Shown here piece after piece: positions 1-6,771 of a stretch of DNA of 15,850 bases. This DNA comes from RGIG3102 sp964369915 (GTDB taxonomy: Bacteria; Bacillota; Clostridia; Oscillospirales; Ruminococcaceae). The position numbers and the translations under genes are program-made. The notes under the pieces are model-generated. The model was given only the letters and a program-made list of their open reading frames with translations. It did no database searches and had not been told where the DNA came from. The DNA lies in contig CAYJGG010000045.1 of assembly GCA_964369915.1 (NCBI GenBank), positions 1-15,850 on the forward strand, written 5' to 3'. Position 1 is the stretch's first letter. Each line of letters begins with the position of its first letter.

Positions 1-82
1 ATCAAGTGCAAGTCGGGCTCAAGTTCGAATTGTGTCTTGCATCTATATTGGACAGTCATGCCAGTCGAGAGCATTGATATGT
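1..82 (+). other. 3' end of an unidentified upstream transcript
   Basis: The first 80 bases are about 44% GC, clearly richer than the AT-rich DNA around them, and run straight into a strong terminator. Two forward frames are open from the window edge and stop at 75-77 and 82-84; neither short peptide (24 or 27 residues) is recognisable. The high GC and lack of a convincing reading frame would also fit the tail of a structured RNA gene. I cannot decide between the two, because the 5' part lies outside the window. Confidence 0.3.
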
Positions 83-119
83 AATCCCGTTATAGTTTTT
101 GATATAACGGGATTTTTTT
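83..119 (+). terminator. Rho-independent terminator
   Basis: A perfect 12-bp stem, AATCCCGTTATA (83-94) with TATAACGGGATT (103-114), has an 8-base loop and is followed by a run of T. It ends whatever is transcribed from left of the window and insulates the cotH-like operon from it. Confidence 0.9.
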
Positions 120-189
120 ATTACATTTTATACTACACACATTTTGAAAGGCGGTTTTGGATTATGTGAGTAAGGCTAGGTTGATAGTT

Positions 190-218
190 TTGTTAGAGAA
201 TTGTCAACCTTTTATAAT
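190..218 (+). promoter_or_regulatory. Promoter of the cotH/VTC/DUF4956 operon
   Basis: A sigma-A-like pair is visible: -35 TTGTTA (190-195), a 17-base spacer and a perfect -10 TATAAT (213-218). It lies about 100 bases before the first gene and is the best match in the 120-319 leader. Nothing sporulation-specific was recognised, although the gene family would make a sporulation sigma factor plausible. Confidence 0.55.
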
Positions 219-297
219 ATTAATTTAGATTTAGTTGAAATAATTTATGGTGAATGATAGAATAGAAGAAGATGTTTAAAGACAGTAAGGTTTGTTT

Positions 298-329
298 GGG
301 GGAGTGAAATGGAAATTATATGCCGATAA
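298..329 (+). promoter_or_regulatory. Strong SD with six-codon upstream ORF overlapping the cotH-like start
   Basis: The purine-rich SD GGGGGAG (298-304) sits 4 bases before an ATG at 309 that opens a mini-ORF, MEIICR, ending with TAA at 327-329. It sits 15 bases before the ATG at 320 that opens the long gene, which is too far for usual spacing. A weaker GGAAA (311-315) lies just before 320. The reading frame of the long gene has a stop at 305-307, so no earlier start exists. The mini-ORF may feed ribosomes to the overlapping main start, or may be chance. Confidence 0.3.
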
Positions 330-2614
330 AAAAATATGATAAAAAAATAATACTGTTAATTGGATTAGTATTAAGCTTAGCTATAATTGTAATAACTACC
401 TCATTAAATTATTATAGCTTTGAAAATGTAATAAAAACAGATAATGTTTTAGAAATAAGTTTAAATGAAGATACAAATGAAATAGAAATTCACACATTAG
501 AATACATATCATTTTTATATGATGTTCGTTATACACTAGATGGCTCTATTCCTACAAGTGATAGCGATATATATACAGCCCCTATATCTTTTAACGTAGA
601 TGGTCGTGATGGTGTTTCAGTCAGAGCAGCAGTTTTTAAAGGTGAAAGCTCTACTGAAATATATACAAAAACTATTTTTAGTGGTTTATCTGTATTAAGT
701 GAAGATATGTACACTGTTTGCATAACAACTGAGCCGGATAATCTTTATAGCTATGAAACGGGGATACTCTCTTTTGGAGCAGAAACTCAATCAGAGGCAA
801 ATGATTTAGAGCATATTCCTTTATCGCCCACGGGACTTGAAAGAGCAAACTTTTGGGGCAGAGGGATAGAATGGGAGCGTCCAGCCACAGTTGAAATATA
901 TGATAGTAGTGGAAATATTCTGCTCTTGCAAGATGCTGGAGTGAGAGTGAGTGGCGGGTATTCAAGAGTTAGAGAAATAAAGAGTTTAAGATTATATCCA
1001 CGAAATTCATATCAAGATGGATACGGTAAATTCACATTAGATATATTACAGCAAACACAAGATTATCTATATAATGTACCTATAACTAGTTTTGAAAATT
1101 TAGATTTGAGAAATGGTGGAGATGACCATGCGGCTACAATGCTAAATGATGCAGTTATAAGAAATTTAGCGAATGACTTTGGATTTCATCCAACAGCAAC
1201 GGCTGTTCCAGTTATAACATATTTAAATGGAGAGTATTATAATATCCACTGGTTACATCCAGCTTATGACAGCGATAATATAGCAGCTATGACTGGGCTT
1301 TTGAATTCTGAAAATGTTGTTGTTATGGAAAATGCTGAAACATCTTTTTTTTCTATAGATTTTCCACACGCTTATGATGAATATCAAGAGGCATTTGAAT
1401 ATTTAACATATTCTGATTTAAATAATGAAGAAAATATACAGGCGTTAGAAACTTTAGTTGATATGGAGAATTTTCTAACGTATTATGCTATAGAAATGTT
1501 TGTAAATAACGCCGATTGGCCACAAAACAATTATAAAATTTGGCGATACGAAAATGCTAGCGAAGAAGAAAAACAAAGTAATGAATATGCTGATGGTAGA
1601 TGGAGATATTTAATCTATGATACAGATGCTAGTTTTAATACTTATGTAGATAATGATGATAATTTTAATAGGTTAATAAATCAGGATTTTAGCCCTACAT
1701 TAAATAATGTATTAGCTAGTGATTATTATAAAAATCAATTTATTAATATCCTTTGTGATATGATGGCGACTACATTTTCAAGTGAAAATTTATATGATGA
1801 ATACTGGGAAGCTAAAGATTTAATTGAAGCCGAGATGGCTTATAGAGAAGATAATGATCCCGAAGAGGAATTTTATGGGGAATATTATAGGCAAATAATG
1901 TATATAAAGCTAGAAAACTATATTAATATTAGGCAAGAGCAAGTTTTAGTAAATGCTGAAAATTTAATGTCAGCGGTAGGAAGATACACTTTAAATATTA
2001 ATAATGACACTTTGAATTCTGAAATTCTAGTAAATAAAAGCATAGCTTTACTTCCTAATGAAAATATTTCTTCCACATATTTTTCTAATGTTCCAGTGGA
2101 AATTAATTGTAATTTACCGAGTGGCACGAAATTTGTTGCATGGGAAATTAACGGGAATACATACACGACTCAAAATATGGTTATCGATGAAACATATGTA
2201 ATAGATTCTAAGTGTAATATCACTTTAGTTACTGAAAAAATCAGCAGCGAATTAGAAATTTATTCGATAGATTTTATTGGTTCTCAACGTTATATCGAGG
2301 TTATTAATAGAGGAAATACCGATATTTTGACAAAGGGCTACTTTATAACAACTAGCATTGATGAAAGTTTTTATAATTTGCCAGATATAACGCTAAAAGA
2401 AGGTGAAATTTTGCGAATATACGCAGAAAACTCTGACTTTACGCCTTTAGGGGAATATAAAGCTAATTTTGATTTAAAGCAGTATAGTATAGTGAATTTA
2501 TATAATAGTGAAAATTTATTAACTGAAAGTGTTAGTTTGCCTAAAAGCGTAAGTAATCATATTTTAGTAAAAGAGGATACTACAAACAATTTTGTGTTTA
2601 AGGAGAATGAATAA
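320..2614 (+). CDS. Membrane-anchored CotH-family (spore coat kinase-like) protein
   Basis: This 764-residue protein belongs to the CotH family, whose members in Bacillus are atypical Fam20C-like kinases that phosphorylate spore coat proteins. Residues about 9-28 form an N-terminal membrane anchor, so the rest should be extracytoplasmic. Residues about 55-120 contain YTLDGSIPTS, typical of the chitobiase C-terminal-like domain that often precedes CotH. The CotH core spans roughly 130-560: WGRGIEWERPATVEIYD (near 178), GVRVSGGYSR (near 207), KSLRLYPR (near 220), DLRNGGDDH (near 262), NNADWPQNNYKIW (near 396) and YLIYDTDASFN (near 430). The last two are candidate catalytic and metal-binding segments. 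The C-terminus from about 645 resembles a lamin-tail beta-sandwich (YIEVINRG). It is the first gene of an operon with VTC and DUF4956 genes. Kinase activity and substrate are inference; a spore role is likewise not shown by the sequence. Confidence 0.88.
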   Translation: MPIKKYDKKIILLIGLVLSLAIIVITTSLNYYSFENVIKTDNVLEISLNEDTNEIEIHTLEYISFLYDVRYTLDGSIPTSDSDIYTAPISFNVDGRDGVSVRAAVFKGESSTEIYTKTIFSGLSVLSEDMYTVCITTEPDNLYSYETGILSFGAETQSEANDLEHIPLSPTGLERANFWGRGIEWERPATVEIYDSSGNILLLQDAGVRVSGGYSRVREIKSLRLYPRNSYQDGYGKFTLDILQQTQDYLYNVPITSFENLDLRNGGDDHAATMLNDAVIRNLANDFGFHPTATAVPVITYLNGEYYNIHWLHPAYDSDNIAAMTGLLNSENVVVMENAETSFFSIDFPHAYDEYQEAFEYLTYSDLNNEENIQALETLVDMENFLTYYAIEMFVNNADWPQNNYKIWRYENASEEEKQSNEYADGRWRYLIYDTDASFNTYVDNDDNFNRLINQDFSPTLNNVLASDYYKNQFINILCDMMATTFSSENLYDEYWEAKDLIEAEMAYREDNDPEEEFYGEYYRQIMYIKLENYINIRQEQVLVNAENLMSAVGRYTLNINNDTLNSEILVNKSIALLPNENISSTYFSNVPVEINCNLPSGTKFVAWEINGNTYTTQNMVIDETYVIDSKCNITLVTEKISSELEIYSIDFIGSQRYIEVINRGNTDILTKGYFITTSIDESFYNLPDITLKEGEILRIYAENSDFTPLGEYKANFDLKQYSIVNLYNSENLLTESVSLPKSVSNHILVKEDTTNNFVFKENE

Positions 2615-3336
2615 TGACTAACAATTTAAAAAACGATGTTTTAGTTTTAGATGTTTTTCGTACAGAGCACAAGTATTTAATAACAGCAGTAGAGGCAGCT
2701 AAAATACGAGAAATTGTTAAAAGTGTATTAAAAAAAGATTCAAATATAGAGCAACTTAGCTACCTAGTTAGAAGTTTATATTTTGATTCAAGTTTAAATA
2801 ATGATTTAGCAGATACCGTTAATGGAGAATATAAACGAAAAAAAATACGCTTAAGAATATATGATATAAATAGTGAGTTTGCAAAACTAGAATTAAAACT
2901 AAAGGAAGGCTCATTGCAAAATAAAATTTCACTAACTGTGAGTAGAAGTGATGCAATTGAATTAAGCTCGGGGAATTTTAAAATATTATTAAATTATAAG
3001 AGCGATAAAGCAATAAAAATATACTCACTTTTAAAATCGGGCTATAAAGCTAAAACTATAGTTGAGTATCAAAGAGAGGCATATGTTTCTAAAATAGGAA
3101 ATACAAGAGTTACTTTTGATAGGAATATACGGGCAACAGGAGCAAATTTGGATTTATTTTCAGACAAGCTTCCTTTAAAGCCTGTGTCGCTAGATAATAA
3201 TGTTATATTAGAAATTAAATACGATGGGATGCCTCATCCTTTAATTAATAAATTGTTATCAGGAAAATTAAATTCCAGAACATCATTTAGTAAATACACA
3301 AATTCAAGAAGTATAAAAGGAGAAATTTATGAGTAG
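2614..3336 (+). CDS. VTC domain (polyphosphate polymerase-type) protein
   Basis: This 240-residue soluble protein is a VTC domain. In yeast, Vtc4 uses this tunnel-shaped fold to make polyphosphate from ATP. The characteristic strand motifs appear in order: EHKY (18-21), SLYFD (54-58), KKIRLRIYD (76-84, with basic K/R residues), LELKLK (92-97), a YQREAY segment, VTFDRNIR, LEIKYDG and SKYTNSR near the end. The tunnel-lining charged residues are therefore largely present. The ATG overlaps the preceding TAA by one base (ATAATG), with AGGAG at 2601-2605, so translation is coupled to the cotH-like gene. Bacterial VTC proteins of this type are usually annotated as polyphosphate polymerase domain proteins; whether this one makes polyphosphate or only binds an anionic polymer is not known from sequence. 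Confidence 0.88.
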   Translation: MTNNLKNDVLVLDVFRTEHKYLITAVEAAKIREIVKSVLKKDSNIEQLSYLVRSLYFDSSLNNDLADTVNGEYKRKKIRLRIYDINSEFAKLELKLKEGSLQNKISLTVSRSDAIELSSGNFKILLNYKSDKAIKIYSLLKSGYKAKTIVEYQREAYVSKIGNTRVTFDRNIRATGANLDLFSDKLPLKPVSLDNNVILEIKYDGMPHPLINKLLSGKLNSRTSFSKYTNSRSIKGEIYE

Positions 3337-3979
3337 TAATGATATCTTAGAAAATTATCAGCTAGTACAGCAAAGTTTATCACCAATAGTGATAATAGTA
3401 ATAATGCTAGTAGCTTTAATGGGGTCGCTTGCGATTTTTTTAGTGTATAAAATCACTTCTAAAGAAAATCTTTATAATCAATCATTTGCAAAAGGAAATG
3501 TTTTATTAACATTGATAACTGCGGTTATGATGATTATGATAAGTAGTAATATAGTTATTTCTTTAGGTATGGTTGGCGCACTTTCAATTGTTCGTTTTAG
3601 GACTGCGGTAAAAGATGTGCGTGACACGGTTTATGTGTTTTGGTCAGTTGTTTTAGGGCTGAGTGTGGGTAGTCAAAATTACTTACTAGGTTTAATATCA
3701 ACCTGTTTTATTGGTGTGATTGCTGTGTTATTAAGTATGTATACTTCAAATAGAAAGTATATACTTATACTGCATAGTGATAATAAATCGATTGATGGTA
3801 TAAAAGATACGGTGTCTATTTACACTAAACAAACTAAACTCCAAAGTTATAGCACTACAGAAGGTGTTTCAGAAATAATATTTGAGTTCTCAATGAAAAC
3901 TAAAGATGTAAGTATATTATTAGAAAAACTAAAAGAAGATAAAAGCTTAACATATATTAATATTGTTGATAATATTTAA
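3329..3979 (+). CDS. DUF4956 multi-pass membrane protein
   Basis: This 216-residue protein carries the DUF4956 signature GALSIVRFRTAVKDVRDT near residues 88-105, which links hydrophobic segments. Predicted membrane helices are about 18-41, 55-84, and one or two in 106-138; the C-terminal 75 residues (from SNRKYILILHSDN) look like a cytoplasmic ferredoxin-like alpha/beta domain. The start overlaps the VTC gene by 8 bases and has AGGAG (3318-3322) 6 bases upstream, so the three genes are one translationally coupled operon. The family's biochemical function is unknown to me. Its fixed company with VTC and CotH proteins suggests a membrane partner for the VTC domain, for example in moving or anchoring a polymer, but that is inference. 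Confidence 0.85.
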   Translation: MSSNDILENYQLVQQSLSPIVIIVIMLVALMGSLAIFLVYKITSKENLYNQSFAKGNVLLTLITAVMMIMISSNIVISLGMVGALSIVRFRTAVKDVRDTVYVFWSVVLGLSVGSQNYLLGLISTCFIGVIAVLLSMYTSNRKYILILHSDNKSIDGIKDTVSIYTKQTKLQSYSTTEGVSEIIFEFSMKTKDVSILLEKLKEDKSLTYINIVDNI

Positions 3980-4018
3980 TTAAAATAACATAAAGAATAT
4001 TAAAAAATGTAATAAATA

Positions 4019-4053
4019 AAAATCAGATGGAAATTAATCCATCTGATTTTTTA
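4019..4053. terminator. Bidirectional terminator between convergent genes
   Basis: The stem AAATCAGATGG (4020-4030) with CCATCTGATTT (4039-4049) is followed by T-rich sequence on the plus strand, and on the minus strand by TTTTTATTTATT. It can end both the DUF4956 transcript (stop at 3979) and the converging lipoprotein transcript (stop at 4072). Confidence 0.85.
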
Positions 4054-4071
4054 ATTTTCGTATATTATAAA

Positions 4072-5328
4072 TTATGGAATATTTGCAATACTCATATTTC
4101 CTAAAGTTAATTCGCTTGCACCATCTTCTAATTTAAAGTTTATAGTTAACATCGAAGTTTCTGTTTCGCTAGAATACCAATAATATGTTGCCCAAACTCC
4201 GTCTTCACCATCTATGTAAACTCCATCGTATCCATTAAAATATTCATTAACAAATCTATCATATGTGATTTCACTTCTTTGCACGGAGTTTGATAGTAAA
4301 TCAGCATTTACAGCATCATACATTTCTCTTAGTTCAGCCATAGGAGCACGTGCAACATCTACAGAGTTAGCTTCTTCTTCAGTTGTTTCTTCCTCGGCCG
4401 TTTCTTCGACTACAACATCTTCTGTTTGTGCATTAGAGCCTTGGATATAGTAGCTAGGGAAAGCTGAATCATACATTTCATCCCAAGGTGTTCCAACTTC
4501 ACGAAGAATATATTCCATATAGAAAGATTCGCCATCAAAATCATAGTAGTAATAGCCGTCTATTGCGCCATTATATAGATAATGAGAAAAAGTAAGTTCA
4601 TCGTCTTCACTTAGGTATAGATTATGAACCCAAGCATCATTTACACCAATAATAGGATACATAAAATCAGTATCTAATTCTATGTATGTAGATAAAAATG
4701 CACTATTTAAATCATCAACTAAATAGAATTCAAAAAATGCAGTTCCAGTTCCATCTTCATCAATATAGCCTACGATATCAAATGCGCCATTTGAAATAAG
4801 AGTAGAATTACCACTATAATCAGAAATTGTTAAAACGCCTTCCCATTGTGATGGTAGTGTGAGTTGTGTTGTTGGTGAAATAAAGTCTGATGGAGCTGTT
4901 TCAAGCATGCCATCTAACATATCGCCAATAACACTTTCCTGTGCTTTGATCTCTTCCCAAGAATCGCTACTTTCAAGCGTGAAATGGAAACTTTCGCCTT
5001 CAAGAGTTAATGTGAGTGCATCTCCATTTAAAATAAAAGGAATTTCTTCGCCAGTAACTTCGCTTACAAATAACCCTGCATCTTCATCAACTTCAAAGTC
5101 TTCGTTAACTTCATTTGCTAAAACAAGTGTTGCGCCACTAGAAGTAAATTCAACATAGCTGTTTTCCATTTCCATTAAGCTGATGTCGGCATAGTTTATC
5201 TCTTCGCCAAACATACTTAATGAAGAAAGCATGTATTTGCCAGCAAGTGAGTTTTCACTGCCTCCACCACAAGCTGTGAGCATTACAGTGAAGATTATCA
5301 TTGCCAAAGTAATAGATAATTTTTTCAT
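4072..5328 (-). CDS. Uncharacterised acidic lipoprotein
   Basis: This 418-residue protein begins with a lipoprotein signal peptide: KK, a hydrophobic core, and the lipobox LTAC with the acylated Cys at 20, then GGGS. It should be tethered to the outer face of the membrane. The mature protein is strongly acidic and rich in aromatic residues. Residues about 28-115 resemble small clostridial lipoprotein domains of the 'GKYxLSS...' type. A second region of about 150-300 is beta-rich (many Y, W and F). A Glu/Thr/Val linker at about 303-321 separates it from a C-terminal module (about 323-418) with YDGVYIDGEDGVWATYYW. No enzyme motif is visible and I do not recognise the family. The start is supported by AGGAGG (5339-5344) 10 bases upstream. 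A weak -10 (TATAAC, 5367-5372) is the only promoter candidate. Confidence 0.8.
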   Translation of the reverse strand: MKKLSITLAMIIFTVMLTACGGGSENSLAGKYMLSSLSMFGEEINYADISLMEMENSYVEFTSSGATLVLANEVNEDFEVDEDAGLFVSEVTGEEIPFILNGDALTLTLEGESFHFTLESSDSWEEIKAQESVIGDMLDGMLETAPSDFISPTTQLTLPSQWEGVLTISDYSGNSTLISNGAFDIVGYIDEDGTGTAFFEFYLVDDLNSAFLSTYIELDTDFMYPIIGVNDAWVHNLYLSEDDELTFSHYLYNGAIDGYYYYDFDGESFYMEYILREVGTPWDEMYDSAFPSYYIQGSNAQTEDVVVEETAEEETTEEEANSVDVARAPMAELREMYDAVNADLLSNSVQRSEITYDRFVNEYFNGYDGVYIDGEDGVWATYYWYSSETETSMLTINFKLEDGASELTLGNMSIANIP

Positions 5329-5436
5329 TTATATATAGCCTCCTAAAATTTCTAAAACTAATCTAAGTTATAAAGAGTATGCTTTCTAATTTACACTTTT
5401 ACGGAAGGAAAATTATTAAAATATCGATACAACATA

Positions 5437-5540
5437 GATTAGTTAGTTTATATTATCTTTTAGAATATAAATTGAAGTTTTCTTTACGTGCGTGATGAAT
5501 TGCACGCAGAAAACTACAATAACTTAAAGATAATTTATAT
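5437..5540 (+). repeat. Shortened copy of the structured intergenic repeat
   Basis: This copy shares long stretches with the tandem units at 15590-15831. Common parts are TTTATATTATCTTT, AATATAAAT(T/C)GAAGTTTTCTTT, GCACGCA, and AGAAAACTACAATAA. It has an 8-bp first hairpin (5447-5454 with 5464-5471). An outer helix AGTTTTCT/AGAAAACT (5476-5483 with 5508-5515) encloses a single hairpin, CGTGC/GCACG, with the loop GTGATGAATT (5492-5501). The second inner hairpin of the distal units (GTTTAC...GTAAAC) is absent here. Confidence 0.8.
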
Positions 5541-5568
5541 ATTCATTATAACAAATCTAATTATTTAT

Positions 5569-5592
5569 AAAATGTGCCAAATGGCACATTTT
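5569..5592. terminator. Perfect 24-base palindrome, possible terminator or operator
   Basis: AAAATGTGCCA (5569-5579) and TGGCACATTTT (5582-5592) form an 11-bp stem around AA, followed by TTATATT. It lies just downstream of the repeat copy and 130 bases before the ABC transporter promoter. It could terminate a short transcript of the repeat, or be a dyad for a regulator; no gene to its left on the plus strand needs a terminator. Confidence 0.4.
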
Positions 5593-5717
5593 TATATTAA
5601 AACAGGGTAAAATATAAGTATATGATGTAAATTGATATATAAATCTTAAGATTTAATTAAGATATGTGTAAAAACTTATAAATATTTTAAAATAATATAG
5701 CCATTGTATTAAAGATA

Positions 5718-5726
5718 TGATATAAT
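5718..5726 (+). promoter_or_regulatory. Extended -10 promoter of the ABC transporter operon
   Basis: TGATATAAT gives a perfect TATAAT (5721-5726) with the TGn extension at 5718-5720. The -35 position (TAGCCA, 5698-5703, 17-base spacer) is poor, as is common for extended -10 promoters. It leaves a leader of about 105 bases before the ATPase gene. Confidence 0.5.
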
Positions 5727-5836
5727 ACATTACATAAGCGTAAATGAATATATGTAGCTAACTATAAAAAAATAACAGTATATTGCTTAAGATTAAATTA
5801 TAAAATATTTTGCCAAAGAAAGGGAATGGTATAGGG

Positions 5837-6751
5837 ATGGAACTTTTAAAACTTACGAATGTCACGAAGAAAATCAAGAATAAGACTATTGTGGATAATG
5901 TTAATTTAACTATTAATAGTGGTGAAATTGTTGGATTTCTAGGGCCGAATGGTGCAGGTAAAACTACAACTATTAAAATGGTTATGGGTTTATTTGGAAT
6001 AACTTCGGGTGATGTTAGAATTTGCGGACATAATGTTGTTACAGATTTTGAATCAGCTATGCAAAATGTTGGGGGGATAGTTGAAAATCCTGATTTATAT
6101 AAAAGCCTAACAGGACGCCAAAATTTAGAATATTTTGCAAAATTTTACGGAAAAGAAGCTGTTGATAATATAGATTCAGTTGTAGAACTTGTAAAAATGA
6201 AAGATAGAATAGATTCAAAAATTAAAACATATTCTCTAGGTATGCGTCAACGTATAGGATTAGCGCAGGCTCTATTACACATGCCTCCTCTTTTAATATT
6301 GGATGAGCCTACAAATGGTCTTGATCCTATTGGTATTAAAGAACTGCGTGATATATTAAAAAATCTATCACAAAATGCGGGAACTGGCGTATTTATTTCT
6401 TCTCACTTGCTTTCAGAAATGGAATTAATGTGTGATAGAATTTATGTTATTGATAAAGGCGTTATTATAGGCGAAAAAACAATGAACCAAGAAGACGACA
6501 CCGAAGTTTATCAATACACATTTGTAACAAGCGATAATAAAACAGTTTTAGACACATTTAAAGAAATGGGCGCAAACTGCGACATGCTTCCAGAAGGCGT
6601 AAACCTTGTTATGAAAAATGATAATATCCCACAAATCGTTGAAGATTTTGTGGCTAAAGGCATTAAAATATATGCAATAAACAGAGAAAAACGCTCATTA
6701 GAACAAGATTTCATCACGATGACAACTGGTTCTAAAGAGCAAATTTCATAG
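5837..6751 (+). CDS. ABC transporter ATP-binding protein (BcrA/CcmA type)
   Basis: This 304-residue protein is the ATPase of a two-component ABC-2 type transporter. From the chosen start, Walker A is GPNGAGKTT (36-44), the signature is YSLGMRQRIGLAQAL, Walker B is LLILDEPTNGLDP, and the H-loop is SSHLLSEME. The C-terminal 80 residues form the variable accessory domain seen in bacitracin-type exporters (BcrA). The frame stays open upstream to a TTG at 5810, adding nine residues, but the ATG at 5837 with AAAGGGA at 5819-5825 fits the usual family N-terminus (MELLKLTNVTKK) better. The permease gene follows after 20 bases and shares the transcript. Related pairs export peptides, antibiotics or lipids; the substrate cannot be read from the sequence. 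Confidence 0.93.
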   Translation: MELLKLTNVTKKIKNKTIVDNVNLTINSGEIVGFLGPNGAGKTTTIKMVMGLFGITSGDVRICGHNVVTDFESAMQNVGGIVENPDLYKSLTGRQNLEYFAKFYGKEAVDNIDSVVELVKMKDRIDSKIKTYSLGMRQRIGLAQALLHMPPLLILDEPTNGLDPIGIKELRDILKNLSQNAGTGVFISSHLLSEMELMCDRIYVIDKGVIIGEKTMNQEDDTEVYQYTFVTSDNKTVLDTFKEMGANCDMLPEGVNLVMKNDNIPQIVEDFVAKGIKIYAINREKRSLEQDFITMTTGSKEQIS

Positions 6752-6771
6752 GAAAAGAGGAGGAAATAAAA

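Larger units (their letters stand above)
5329..5836. other. 508-base intergenic region with repeat, palindrome and promoter
   Basis: No gene is supported here. From left to right it holds the lipoprotein gene's ribosome binding site and leader (5329-5400), one copy of the structured repeat (5437-5540), a perfect palindrome (5569-5592), the 14-bp palindrome AAATCTTAAGATTT (5641-5654), an extended -10 promoter (5718-5726) and a 5' leader for the ABC transporter. A 15-base sequence, CTTAAGATTTAATTA (5645-5659), recurs with one mismatch at 5786-5800. Confidence 0.7.

Noticed and set aside
1..82. 3' half of a tRNA, suggested by GTTCGAATT at about 23-31
   Set aside because: The flanking bases do not form a proper T stem and acceptor stem, and no CCA end is seen at the right distance.
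5810..5836. TTG start extending the ABC ATPase by nine residues
   Set aside because: The ATG at 5837 gives the normal family N-terminus and has a purine-rich SD (5819-5825); no SD precedes the TTG.
5329..5836. Riboswitch ahead of the ABC transporter
   Set aside because: No known aptamer pattern was recognised; the structures seen are the dispersed repeat (upstream of the promoter) and simple palindromes.
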